From the NCBI GenBank assembly GCA_018648945.1, contig JABGQJ010000480.1, forward strand, positions 1-6,076: a stretch of DNA of 6,076 nt, read 5' to 3'. Of the stretch, positions 1-6,076 are shown piece by piece. Numbering within the stretch: position 1 is the first letter of the stretch; every line of letters begins with the position of its first letter. The position numbers and the translations under genes were made by a program. The stretch comes from Victivallales bacterium (GTDB taxonomy: Bacteria; Verrucomicrobiota; Lentisphaeria; Oligosphaerales; Lenti-02). Below the pieces are notes generated by a model. It made no database searches. It worked only from the letters and a program-made list of their open reading frames with translations, and had not been told where the DNA came from.

Positions 1-1050
1 CCAAAAGGTGATGTCCTTGCCGAATTCCGCTTTCAATTGATCCGGCTCCATTTCGAAGCAGTTGGTCTGCACCGGGTTGATAATGTCATAGCCGGCTTCG
101 ATCAGGTCGGGCATGACGCGGTAGATCGAGCCGCACGAATGCAGGAAGGTTTTCATCTGGCTGTTTTCGTGAACAAATTTATTCAGCAAGGTGTGGCCCG
201 GCTTGAACAGCTCGCGGTAGGTGTCCGGCGGCATGAACAGCCCGCCGGTCGTCCCAAGGTCGTCGCCGAAGCGGAGGATGTCGCAGACATCCCCCACTGC
301 CTCGCACACCTTCGCGAGCGTCCCCAGGTGCTGGACCATGATGGCTTCCAGGAAGGCCCGCACCCGGTCCGGTTCGGTGAAGAGATCTATCATAAAGGTA
401 TCCATGCGGCGCAGGAACGTCCCCCACTCAAAGAGATTGCAGCCGCAGACCACCATCAGCGCCCGGTCGCTGGACTCCCGCAGGGCCAACGCCCGTTGGC
501 GAAGCTGAGCCCAGAAGTCCGGCTCGCTCGCATGGTCCCACGGGCTGTGCACGAACTCCGCCCACAGCACCTGTCTCATGGCGGCCGGCAGGGCTGCCTC
601 GATGTTGCTCGGATAGCCGTCCAGCCAGGGGAAGGCCGATTGGTCGAAGAACATCCCTCCCGCCGGCATGTGTGCGATATCCAGTCCATCCCGGTTGCGA
701 GCGATGAAGGAGCCATCTGCCTGCCGTTCAGGGCGGAACCACGTGGGGTACTGGGCAGCGTGCCCGTCAGCGAGCGTGATTCCGTACCAGTCCTCGTCCC
801 GGTCGTTGAACCCACGGCTGATATCGACTGCATCGATCCCGAAATGGTTGAGGACGATTTCCTCGGGTTGCGCCAACTGCTGGACCACATCGTAGATCCG
901 TGTCTGTCCCTGGTCCATGCCCACGTGCTGTTTCAGCCTGCCGTAGGCCATGGCGGAGATCCCGGAACTGGGCGTCGCCCCCAGGTCGACGGGCACCGCG
1001 TCCGGTTGCCGGTGCTCGATCGCCGCCAGTATGCGTTCTCGTGAGGTCAT
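1..1050 (-). CDS. Uroporphyrinogen decarboxylase-fold family protein (MtaA/CmuA methyltransferase type), C-terminus cut by window edge
   Basis: 350 residues are read from ATG at 1050-1048 down to position 1 without a stop; the C-terminus lies outside the window. The N-terminus (residues 4-24, RERILAAIEHRQPDAVPVDLG) and the following TPSSGIS (26-32) are typical of the URO-D superfamily branch that holds cobamide-dependent methyltransferases. True HemE normally has an N-terminal RPPVWFMRQAGRY-type motif; it is absent here, so haem synthesis is unlikely. FGDD at 261-264 and HSC at 304-306 are seen. In MtaA/MtbA the H-x-C pair, with a later Cys, binds the zinc that activates the thiol acceptor. 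C331 (NPVQTNC) is visible, but the family's usual third ligand may lie beyond the edge. Expected role (inference): cytoplasmic methyl transfer from a corrinoid protein or methylated substrate. The ATG fits the family N-terminus, although no strong Shine-Dalgarno precedes it. It is transcribed away from the protease gene. Substrate unknown; the family call is firm. Confidence 0.93.
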   Translation of the reverse strand, partial: MTSRERILAAIEHRQPDAVPVDLGATPSSGISAMAYGRLKQHVGMDQGQTRIYDVVQQLAQPEEIVLNHFGIDAVDISRGFNDRDEDWYGITLADGHAAQYPTWFRPERQADGSFIARNRDGLDIAHMPAGGMFFDQSAFPWLDGYPSNIEAALPAAMRQVLWAEFVHSPWDHASEPDFWAQLRQRALALRESSDRALMVVCGCNLFEWGTFLRRMDTFMIDLFTEPDRVRAFLEAIMVQHLGTLAKVCEAVGDVCDILRFGDDLGTTGGLFMPPDTYRELFKPGHTLLNKFVHENSQMKTFLHSCGSIYRVMPDLIEAGYDIINPVQTNCFEMEPDQLKAEFGKDITFW

Positions 1051-1077
1051 TCCAGGCGCGTCCCAGGTTTGGTCGTT

Positions 1078-1092
1078 GCGGGGAGTCCCCGC
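1078..1092. promoter_or_regulatory. Perfect 15-bp palindrome, possible operator
   Basis: GCGGGGA and TCCCCGC form a perfect 7-bp inverted repeat around one central base (1085). It lies just downstream of the candidate -10 of the minus-strand gene, about where transcription would begin, and 28 bases before its start codon. That is a natural place for a repressor site. It could also form a short RNA hairpin in the leader, but there is no following U-run, so it is not a terminator. No regulator is recognised. Confidence 0.4.
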
Positions 1093-1100
1093 CTTGCATC

Positions 1101-1106
1101 ACTATA
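1101..1106 (-). promoter_or_regulatory. Candidate -10 box for the URO-D-fold gene
   Basis: The minus strand reads TATAGT, five of six matches to the sigma-70 -10 consensus. A start of transcription near 1094 would leave a leader of about 43 bases before the ATG at 1050. The best upstream -35-like hexamer is TTGGGA with a short 15-base spacer, so the -35 support is poor. The call rests on sequence match and position only. Confidence 0.35.
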
Positions 1107-1195
1107 CCGTCACCATGCCCTTCCCAACCGGTTTTCGCAACGCTCGGCGTCCGCTCTGGGGGGCTGGATTGGGTGAAGGCATGTCGGACATCCAC

Positions 1196-1224
1196 TTGAC
1201 GGCGCGGTCGGTCGGTGGTATGAG
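1196..1224 (+). promoter_or_regulatory. Candidate sigma-70-like promoter for the protease gene
   Basis: TTGACG at 1196-1201 (five of six to the -35 consensus) is followed after exactly 17 bases by TATGAG at 1219-1224 (four of six to the -10 consensus). Transcription would begin near 1231, which is downstream of ATG 1220. If this promoter is real, that ATG cannot be the start used from it. The weak last base of the -10 box keeps confidence low. Confidence 0.35.
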
Positions 1225-4200
1225 TCTTGAGTCGAGTGGTTGCAGAATCAGGACGGCATTGGTGTGTCTGGTGGTGAAGGGAGGATCGTTTCGTTCACGA
1301 GGGCCAGGATGGGGGACTTGTTTCGTGCTCTTCCTTTTCACGCGCTTTGCTCGCTTCTCTGCCCGCAGAGTCTCCACTGCTGGCGCGCGACCGCGATGCT
1401 GCGGTGTCACCGCCTGTAGTCGGCAACGGCGGTGCCGATCCAAGCTGGATCTCTGGCTGCTGGCTCTGATCCTGCTCTCGGGCGCCATGCTGTCCCCGCT
1501 GGGAACCGATGCGGCCCCCTATATCGGTCGTCGCACGTTTACCTACCGCCAGCCAGACGGCTCGACGTTCTCGGTGAAGGTCTATGGCGACGAGTTCTTC
1601 GCCTATGAGCGTACCTTGGCCGGGCATCAGATCGTCAAGGATCCGGAATCCGGCTTCTGGTGCTATGCGTTGCTGTCGGCCAACGGCAGATCATTCGTTT
1701 CCACCGGCGTCCCGATCACGGCGGCAGATGGTGGCGGCGCAGTCCTGGAGAAGGCCATCCCCAAGGAGGCGGAAGTAAAGAACCCGTTGCTGCCCAATGA
1801 TGTGCGTCGTAGCCTGGTCCTCCGAGCCCAGGCGAAGTTCCGGGTCGATTCCCGCGGGCGGTCGCTGCCACCCGAGGAGGTTCTATCAGCAGCGCCGACG
1901 AGGGGCGCGCTACCCGAGGGGGAGACGCCCCCCCCGGTTCGCGCGCCGCCGAGCGATCCCACGCTGGGGGATGTGGTGGGGCTCTGCATTCTGGTGGATT
2001 TCTCGGATCAGGGGGGAACCATCCCCCAATCCGACATTGATGATCTCTGCAACCAACCGTCCGGATTCACCGGATTCGGGAACGCTTGTTCGGTGAACGA
2101 GTACTTCCGCATCCAATCCGATGGCAGGTTCAACTTCACCAATATTGTCACGGCCTACGTTCGTGTCCCTCATCCGAAGACATACTACGACGACGGGTCA
2201 GATGCCCCCTGGGGAAGCAACAGGGGACAGGAACTCGTCCAGGATGCCTTGGACGTCCTCATCGCGGCGGGCTTCGACTTCACGCCGCTCTCGTTGGACT
2301 CGTCGAACATCATCCGGTCGCTGAACATCTTCTACGCGGGCACGGTGACCTCTGGCTGGAACAGGGGCCTCTGGCCCCACAAGTGGGACATTCCCACCAA
2401 GACGGTGGATGCGGCCAACGGGATCAAGGCCGAAGTCTACCAGATGAGTGATCTGACCAGCAGCCCGGACATCGGGACATTCAGCCACGAGAACGGGCAT
2501 CTGACGTGCGGCTTCCCAGATCTCTACAACTACGACAACAACGCGTCCGTCGTGGGCGATTTCAGCTTGATGTCAGGGGGCAGCCACGGGGGCGGCGGCA
2601 AGCATCCGACCAGTGTCGACCCGTATTTGAAGAACAGCGCTGGTTGGGCCACGATGACCGACCTGGCGCCGACCGACCACTTCCGGGTCTCCGCGCAGCG
2701 TGACCGCAACCACTACTACCGCATCGTCAATCCGGCTGAGCCCCGCGAGTACATCGTGTTCGAGACCCGCGACGACACCGGCTACGAAGGGCCATATGGT
2801 GGCCATGCGACAAGCGTCTGCCCGGGACAGGGAATCGTTGCCTGGCATGTGTTCGAGGGCGGCAGCAATACCCATCCCTGGGTGACCAAGGGCGGGGCTC
2901 CCGTGTATGAGGCGTTGATTCTCGAGGCCTCGCCCACGACCGCCTATTCCCCGTGGTACACGGACCCAAGTCCGGACGCCCTTTCGTCCGACACTTTCCA
3001 CGCCAGTCGCGGGGCGGATCCGCTGGATGATGCCAGCACGCCCAGCCTGAAGTTCTGGGACCAGGCACTGCACACCCGGAGTGTCCCCTCCGGCTTCACC
3101 ATCCACTCTCCCTCGATCAGCGGGCCGACCATGACCTATATCGTGGGGCCCGGGGCCGTCACCGCACCGCCGCGGATTGGTTTGACCTCCGTTGGCATTG
3201 TTGCGGCCTGTGACCTTGGCAGTGATGCCGCCGACCAGGTCTTCGCGGTCGTCAATGCTGGCGGCGGCACGCTGACCTACTCGATCTCCGACGATGCGGC
3301 CTGGCTTTCCTGTTCGCCCTCGAGCGGCACCGCAACCGCCGAGGCCGACGAGATTGTGGCGTCATTCAGCACGAGCGCGCTGGCCACCGGCACGCATAGC
3401 GCCACGATCACTGTCGTTGCCGCCGGTGCCTCGAACACCCCGCAGACGATCCCCGTGACCCTGACCGTGCGAGCCGCGCCCATCGTCAGTGTCTCGGACC
3501 TCTCGATCAGCTGCCCGACCGAGGACAGCTTCTTCGTTGGCAATGCAGGCGGTGGCACGATGGGGTACACCGTGACCGATGACGGCACGTGGCTGAGTCT
3601 CTCTCGCGCGTCCGGAACTGTCAGTCTGGAGCAGGACGAGATCGTTCTGACTTGCGACGCCACGGGGCTTACTCCGCTCACCACCTACCACGCCGCGATC
3701 ACCGTCACCGCAGCAGATGCCGCGAACTCCCCGATCGTGATCCCGGTCTCCTTCTTGGTTCCCATTGCCAACCCGGGTAGCTTCGCGGCGGCGGCGTTCG
3801 GCGGGTCCCGCATCGACTTGTCCTGGCGTCTGGATGTCGATCCTGGTGAAGCCATGGTAGCCTGGAGCACCACGCCGGTCTTTGGGACTCCGGTGGGGAC
3901 TTACTCGGCTGGCGATCCCATAGCCGGCGGCGGCACGGTCCTCTATCGAGGCGGCGGGACGACCGTGTCGCACACTGGGCTCATGCCGGGGACTACCTAC
4001 TACTACACTGCATGGTCTGTGGTCGCAGGCCCTGTTTTCTCCGCTGGGGTCGCTGTTTCGGAGTCCACGGGCGTCTCCGTTCCGTATACGCAGGATTTCG
4101 AGAACGGAGGAATGGGCCCCGGCGGGTGGACTCAGGAACAAGTGGTTGGGAGCGTTGCGTGGACCTTCCGGGCCGGAGGCGAAGATGGTAATCCTGCCGC

Positions 4201-6076
4201 TGCGCATGGGGGCGGCTACAACGCGCATCTATACGATGCGGGCTATTCGAACAATACGACCAGGCTGGTCACCCCGGCGATTGACTTTGGGACTGCCATC
4301 GAGAATGCGCAGTTGACGTTCTGGCATTGCATGGAGGATTGGGAAGGGGATCAGGACGAACTCAGGGTTCTCTACCGGACGTCGGCGGGTGGTGCCTGGA
4401 CAGTGCTGGCGACCTACACCGCCAGCGTGCCGTCCTGGACACAGCGAACCCTTGTCCTGCCCGAGCCGGGCGGCAGCTACTACGTCGCCTTCGAGGGGAA
4501 GGTGAACTTCGGCTACGGTGTCTGCATCGACGACGTCCAGATTACCGGGGACGAGCCCGGCGCCCCACGTGGTTTCTCGGCAACCCCGGTCAGCAGCTCC
4601 CGCATTGACCTGTCCTGGAGCCTGAACCCCGACTCTGACGACGTCTTGGTGGCCTGGAGCAGCACCCCGGTTTTCGGGACGCCAACGGGCGCTTACTCCG
4701 TTGGCGACACCATATCCGGCGGCGGCACAGTCCTCTACGGCGGCACCGGAACGAGCGCGCCGCACACTACTGGGCTCGTAGCCGGGATCACGTATTACTA
4801 CCGGGCATGGTCCCGGTTCCCGGATGCCAGCTACTCCGCTGGCGTTGCCTGCTCGGCGGCCACGGCTTCCGCCATCCCCTATACGGAGGATTTCGAGAAC
4901 GGGGGGGCGATCCCCGACGGGTGGACTCAGGAGCAGGTAGCCGGCCCCGTCGGTTGGACCTTCCAGGCTGGCGGCGAAGAGGACTCTCCCGCCGCTGCCC
5001 ATGGAGGCAGCTACAACGCGCGTCTGTTCGATGGGGACTACCTGGACAACACGACCAGGCTGATCACTCCCGCGATCGACTTCGGGACCGCTGTCGAGAA
5101 TGCGCAGTTGACGTTCTGGCACTGCATGGAGGGCTGGTTCGGGGATCAGGATGAACTTAGGGTTCTCTACCGGACCTCCCCGGGCGGATCGTGGACGCTC
5201 CTGGCGTCGTACACCGCCAGCGTGCCATCATGGACGCAGCGAACCCTCGCCCTGCCCGATCCGGGCGGCACCTACTACATCGCATTCGAGGGCAAGGTGA
5301 ACTATGGCTACGGTGTCTGCATCGACGACGTCCGGATCACGGGCGATGAGCCCGGTACCACCCCAGGCACCTTTGTGGCGACTCCTGCCGGGACGTCCCG
5401 CATCGACCTGTTCTGGCACTTGAACCGCGACTCCGAGGACGTTCTGGTGGCCTGGAGCACCACCCCGGTCTTCGGAACCCCGGCGGGCACGTACTCCGTC
5501 GGTGAAGCCATCTCCGGAGGTGGCACAGTCCTCTACCGCGGCGGCGCAACCGCCGCATCGCACACCGGGCTCGTCCCCGGAACCCCCTACTACTACAGGG
5601 CATGGTCCCTGCTCCCGGGCGCCGCCTTCTCTGCTGGGGTTGCGTGCTCAGCGTCCACAGACCCGTCTCTCGCCGTTCCCTTCACGGAGGGATTCGAGAA
5701 CAGCGAGTTGATCCCGACCGGGTGGACGCAGCAACAGACCATCGGCACAGCCGATTGGACCTTCCGAGCCGGAGGCACCTTCGGCCATCCTGTCGGTGCC
5801 CATGGTGGCAGCTACAATGCGCGTTTGTCTAGCAACTCCCTCGACAGCCACACAGCCAGGCTCATTTCCCCCATGATCGACTTTGGCGTGGCCGTTCAGG
5901 ATACGCAGTTGACGTTCTGGCATTGCATGGAGGGGTGGGATGTGTATCAGGATGAACTCAGGGTCCTCTACCGGACCTCCGCGGCCGGATCGTGGACGCT
6001 CTTGGCAACGTACGCTGCCAACGTGCCAGCGTGGACGCAACGCACCATTGCCTTGCCTGAGCCAGGCGGCAGCTAC
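1220..6076 (+). CDS. Large secreted M6-family metalloprotease with BACON and repeated FN3-like/choice-of-anchor-J domains, C-terminus cut by window edge
   Basis: The frame is open to the last base (1,619 codons counted from ATG 1220). Order, numbered from that ATG: signal-like segment around 75-98 (LWLLALILLSGAM, then TDAAP); N-terminal domain about 103-164 (RTFTYRQPDGSTFSVKVYGD); Pro-rich linker; peptidase domain from about 253 (GLCILVDFSD). The zinc motif is H423-E424-N-G-H427, followed by GFPD with D434, matching the M6 pattern HExxH...GxPD. LMSGG at M451 is a likely Met-turn, and GQGIVAWHV near 2830 is typical of the end of the domain. Then come two BACON-like domains (650-848) and three units of about 265 residues (851-1619). 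M6 members (immune inhibitor A, PrtV) are exported zinc endopeptidases; extracellular proteolysis with substrate or surface binding is inferred. The catalytic residues look intact. The start is uncertain: the frame is open upstream to 896, a promoter-like element overlaps ATG 1220, and sequence before about 1442 looks non-coding (Cys/Arg-rich). Product type firm, start weak. Confidence 0.9.
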   Translation, partial: MSLESSGCRIRTALVCLVVKGGSFRSRGPGWGTCFVLFLFTRFARFSARRVSTAGARPRCCGVTACSRQRRCRSKLDLWLLALILLSGAMLSPLGTDAAPYIGRRTFTYRQPDGSTFSVKVYGDEFFAYERTLAGHQIVKDPESGFWCYALLSANGRSFVSTGVPITAADGGGAVLEKAIPKEAEVKNPLLPNDVRRSLVLRAQAKFRVDSRGRSLPPEEVLSAAPTRGALPEGETPPPVRAPPSDPTLGDVVGLCILVDFSDQGGTIPQSDIDDLCNQPSGFTGFGNACSVNEYFRIQSDGRFNFTNIVTAYVRVPHPKTYYDDGSDAPWGSNRGQELVQDALDVLIAAGFDFTPLSLDSSNIIRSLNIFYAGTVTSGWNRGLWPHKWDIPTKTVDAANGIKAEVYQMSDLTSSPDIGTFSHENGHLTCGFPDLYNYDNNASVVGDFSLMSGGSHGGGGKHPTSVDPYLKNSAGWATMTDLAPTDHFRVSAQRDRNHYYRIVNPAEPREYIVFETRDDTGYEGPYGGHATSVCPGQGIVAWHVFEGGSNTHPWVTKGGAPVYEALILEASPTTAYSPWYTDPSPDALSSDTFHASRGADPLDDASTPSLKFWDQALHTRSVPSGFTIHSPSISGPTMTYIVGPGAVTAPPRIGLTSVGIVAACDLGSDAADQVFAVVNAGGGTLTYSISDDAAWLSCSPSSGTATAEADEIVASFSTSALATGTHSATITVVAAGASNTPQTIPVTLTVRAAPIVSVSDLSISCPTEDSFFVGNAGGGTMGYTVTDDGTWLSLSRASGTVSLEQDEIVLTCDATGLTPLTTYHAAITVTAADAANSPIVIPVSFLVPIANPGSFAAAAFGGSRIDLSWRLDVDPGEAMVAWSTTPVFGTPVGTYSAGDPIAGGGTVLYRGGGTTVSHTGLMPGTTYYYTAWSVVAGPVFSAGVAVSESTGVSVPYTQDFENGGMGPGGWTQEQVVGSVAWTFRAGGEDGNPAAAHGGGYNAHLYDAGYSNNTTRLVTPAIDFGTAIENAQLTFWHCMEDWEGDQDELRVLYRTSAGGAWTVLATYTASVPSWTQRTLVLPEPGGSYYVAFEGKVNFGYGVCIDDVQITGDEPGAPRGFSATPVSSSRIDLSWSLNPDSDDVLVAWSSTPVFGTPTGAYSVGDTISGGGTVLYGGTGTSAPHTTGLVAGITYYYRAWSRFPDASYSAGVACSAATASAIPYTEDFENGGAIPDGWTQEQVAGPVGWTFQAGGEEDSPAAAHGGSYNARLFDGDYLDNTTRLITPAIDFGTAVENAQLTFWHCMEGWFGDQDELRVLYRTSPGGSWTLLASYTASVPSWTQRTLALPDPGGTYYIAFEGKVNYGYGVCIDDVRITGDEPGTTPGTFVATPAGTSRIDLFWHLNRDSEDVLVAWSTTPVFGTPAGTYSVGEAISGGGTVLYRGGATAASHTGLVPGTPYYYRAWSLLPGAAFSAGVACSASTDPSLAVPFTEGFENSELIPTGWTQQQTIGTADWTFRAGGTFGHPVGAHGGSYNARLSSNSLDSHTARLISPMIDFGVAVQDTQLTFWHCMEGWDVYQDELRVLYRTSAAGSWTLLATYAANVPAWTQRTIALPEPGGSY
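1299..1419 (+). other. Ribosome-binding-like site with a 36-codon out-of-frame ORF before the protease
   Basis: GAGGG at 1299-1303 lies five bases before ATG 1309, the best-spaced ribosome-binding-like signal ahead of the protease. This ATG opens a 36-residue frame (begins MGDLFRALPFHALC) that ends at TAG 1417-1419. It is in a different frame from the protease signal segment, which begins about 25 bases later. It may be a leader ORF, the true start separated from the protease by a frameshift or sequencing error, or chance. The peptide has no recognised family. Confidence 0.25.
1442..1513 (+). other. Signal-peptide-like segment of the M6 protease
   Basis: In the protease frame, a short charged stretch (RSKLD) is followed by a hydrophobic core (LWLLALILLSGAM) and then PLGTDA-AP. 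Cleavage after the first Ala of the pair, near 1513, would fit signal peptidase I. The N-terminal domain of the mature protein begins just after (YIGRRTFTY). No in-frame ATG or GTG lies closely upstream: the nearest are GTG 1325 and ATG 1220. The n-region would therefore be unusually long if the frame is read as given. Lipoprotein processing is not supported, because no lipobox Cys follows the hydrophobic core. Confidence 0.7.
3167..3769 (+). repeat. Two tandem BACON-like beta-sandwich domains within the protease
   Basis: Two copies of about 100 residues lie at roughly 3167-3475 and 3476-3769. Each shares the core NAGGGT followed by aromatic-x-V/I-x-DD and WLS, then a Ser/Gly turn (SPSSGT in copy one, SRASGT in copy two), a DEIV strand and a closing AxITV strand. 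This is the BACON pattern, a domain common in secreted carbohydrate-active and proteolytic proteins and proposed to bind carbohydrate or mucin. The copies are clearly related but diverged, so the duplication is older than that of the downstream units. Confidence 0.75.
3770..4561 (+). repeat. Adhesin-like unit A: FN3-like module plus choice-of-anchor-J/MAM-like module
   Basis: 264 codons. The first part (3770-4081) is FN3-like, with SRIDLSW, VAWSTTPVFGTP, GGGTVLY and the closing TGLMPGTTYYYTAWS. The second part (4082-4561) opens with PYTQDFENG and GGWT, has TRLVTPAIDFG and AQLTFWHCME, continues with DELRVLYRTS and SYYVAFEG, and ends GYGVCIDDVQITG. The last motif marks the choice-of-anchor-J/MAM-like fold seen in secreted and surface proteins. 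The FN3 part lacks the Cys found after GVA in units B and C. Confidence 0.8.
4562..5356 (+). repeat. Adhesin-like unit B, second tandem copy
   Basis: 265 codons, aligned end to end with unit A; the SRIDL motif lies 792 bases after its counterpart. The anchor-J part runs 4877-5356. Long nucleotide stretches match unit A, including the segment coding ENAQLTFWHCME and the segment coding YTASVPSWTQRTL. Synonymous positions are often shared, which points to recent duplication or gene conversion. The FN3 part ends GVACSA, adding one Cys relative to unit A. Confidence 0.8.
5357..6076 (+). repeat. Adhesin-like unit C, third tandem copy, cut by window edge
   Basis: 240 codons are visible; about 25 more are expected by comparison with units A and B, including the GYGVCIDDV end motif. 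The SRIDL motif lies 798 bases after that of unit B. The anchor-J part starts near 5678. It keeps LTFWHCME, DELRVLYRTS and WTQRT, but differs more in its first strands (SNSLDSHTARL in place of the NNTTRL/DNTTRL type). Whether further copies or a C-terminal sorting domain follow cannot be seen. Confidence 0.8.

Larger units (their letters stand above)
1051..1219. other. Divergent intergenic region
   Basis: The region separates the two start sites and should hold promoters for both directions. It contains promoter-like hexamers on each strand and a perfect palindrome, listed separately. The reading frames through it (including a plus-strand frame open from 896 onward) give no recognisable protein and look like GC-rich chance openings. 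If the protease starts later than ATG 1220, the non-coding stretch extends towards about 1440. Confidence 0.7.

Noticed and set aside
37..1044. A 335-codon plus-strand open frame across the URO-D-fold gene
   Set aside because: It is antisense to a gene with clear family motifs over its whole length. Its own translation (His/Arg/Val-rich) matches nothing I recognise.
1078..1092. Palindrome as a transcription terminator
   Set aside because: No T-run follows on either strand, the stem is only 7 bp, and it lies between divergent starts where a terminator is not expected.
896..1219. Possible protease start upstream of 1220 (in-frame ATGs at 1031, 1115 and 1181)
   Set aside because: These would place noncoding-looking sequence, or sequence antisense to the URO-D-fold gene, in front of the signal segment. 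They would also put the signal more than 85 residues from the N-terminus, and none has a good ribosome-binding site.
3362..5122. Two long minus-strand open frames (3362-4228 and 4229-5122) with internally repeated peptide text
   Set aside because: They lie antisense to the repeated protease units, and their repeats mirror those units. Composition is Arg/Gly-rich with no recognisable domain. GC-rich codon use on the plus strand explains the lack of stops.
3770..6076. Tandem repeats as a mobile element or CRISPR-like array
   Set aside because: The repeats are in-frame coding units of about 265 codons with continuous protein motifs. No terminal inverted repeats, transposase or short direct repeats with spacers are present.

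Overview
The window is GC-rich bacterial DNA with two divergently oriented genes, both cut by the window edges. On the minus strand, from position 1050 to position 1, lies the N-terminal 350 residues of a uroporphyrinogen-decarboxylase-fold protein of the MtaA/CmuA methyltransferase type. On the plus strand, from about 1220 to the end, lies most of a very large exported M6-family (immune inhibitor A-like) metalloprotease. At least 1,500 residues of it look convincingly coding, and its C-terminus is outside the window. No RNA genes, CRISPR arrays, insertion sequences or phage genes were seen.

Layout: (1) 1-1050, the URO-D-fold gene. (2) 1051 to roughly 1440, a divergent control region. It holds promoter-like hexamers for both directions, a perfect 15-bp palindrome in front of the URO-D-fold gene, and an unclear start for the protease. 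(3) 1442-1513, a signal-peptide-like segment. (4) About 1526-3160, the N-terminal domain and zinc peptidase domain, with an intact HExxH motif. (5) 3167-3769, two tandem BACON-like beta-sandwich domains. (6) 3770-6076, three tandem copies of a unit of about 265 residues, each a fibronectin-III-like module followed by a choice-of-anchor-J/MAM-like module. The third copy runs off the end, so more copies may follow.

Organism (inference): the combination of a multi-domain M6 protease with this FN3-like plus anchor-J style, an MtaA/CmuA-type URO-D paralogue and high GC fits a PVC-superphylum bacterium such as Kiritimatiellota, Lentisphaerota or Verrucomicrobiota. A related environmental lineage cannot be excluded, and there is no marker gene to settle it.

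The two genes need not share a function. The minus-strand gene looks cytoplasmic and concerned with methyl or one-carbon transfer. The plus-strand gene looks like an extracellular protease whose accessory domains would bind carbohydrate, glycoprotein or the cell surface. The points most worth attention are the recent amplification of the adhesin-like units, the conserved cysteine pair in each unit, and the unresolved protease start, where promoter and ribosome-binding signals disagree with the reading frame.
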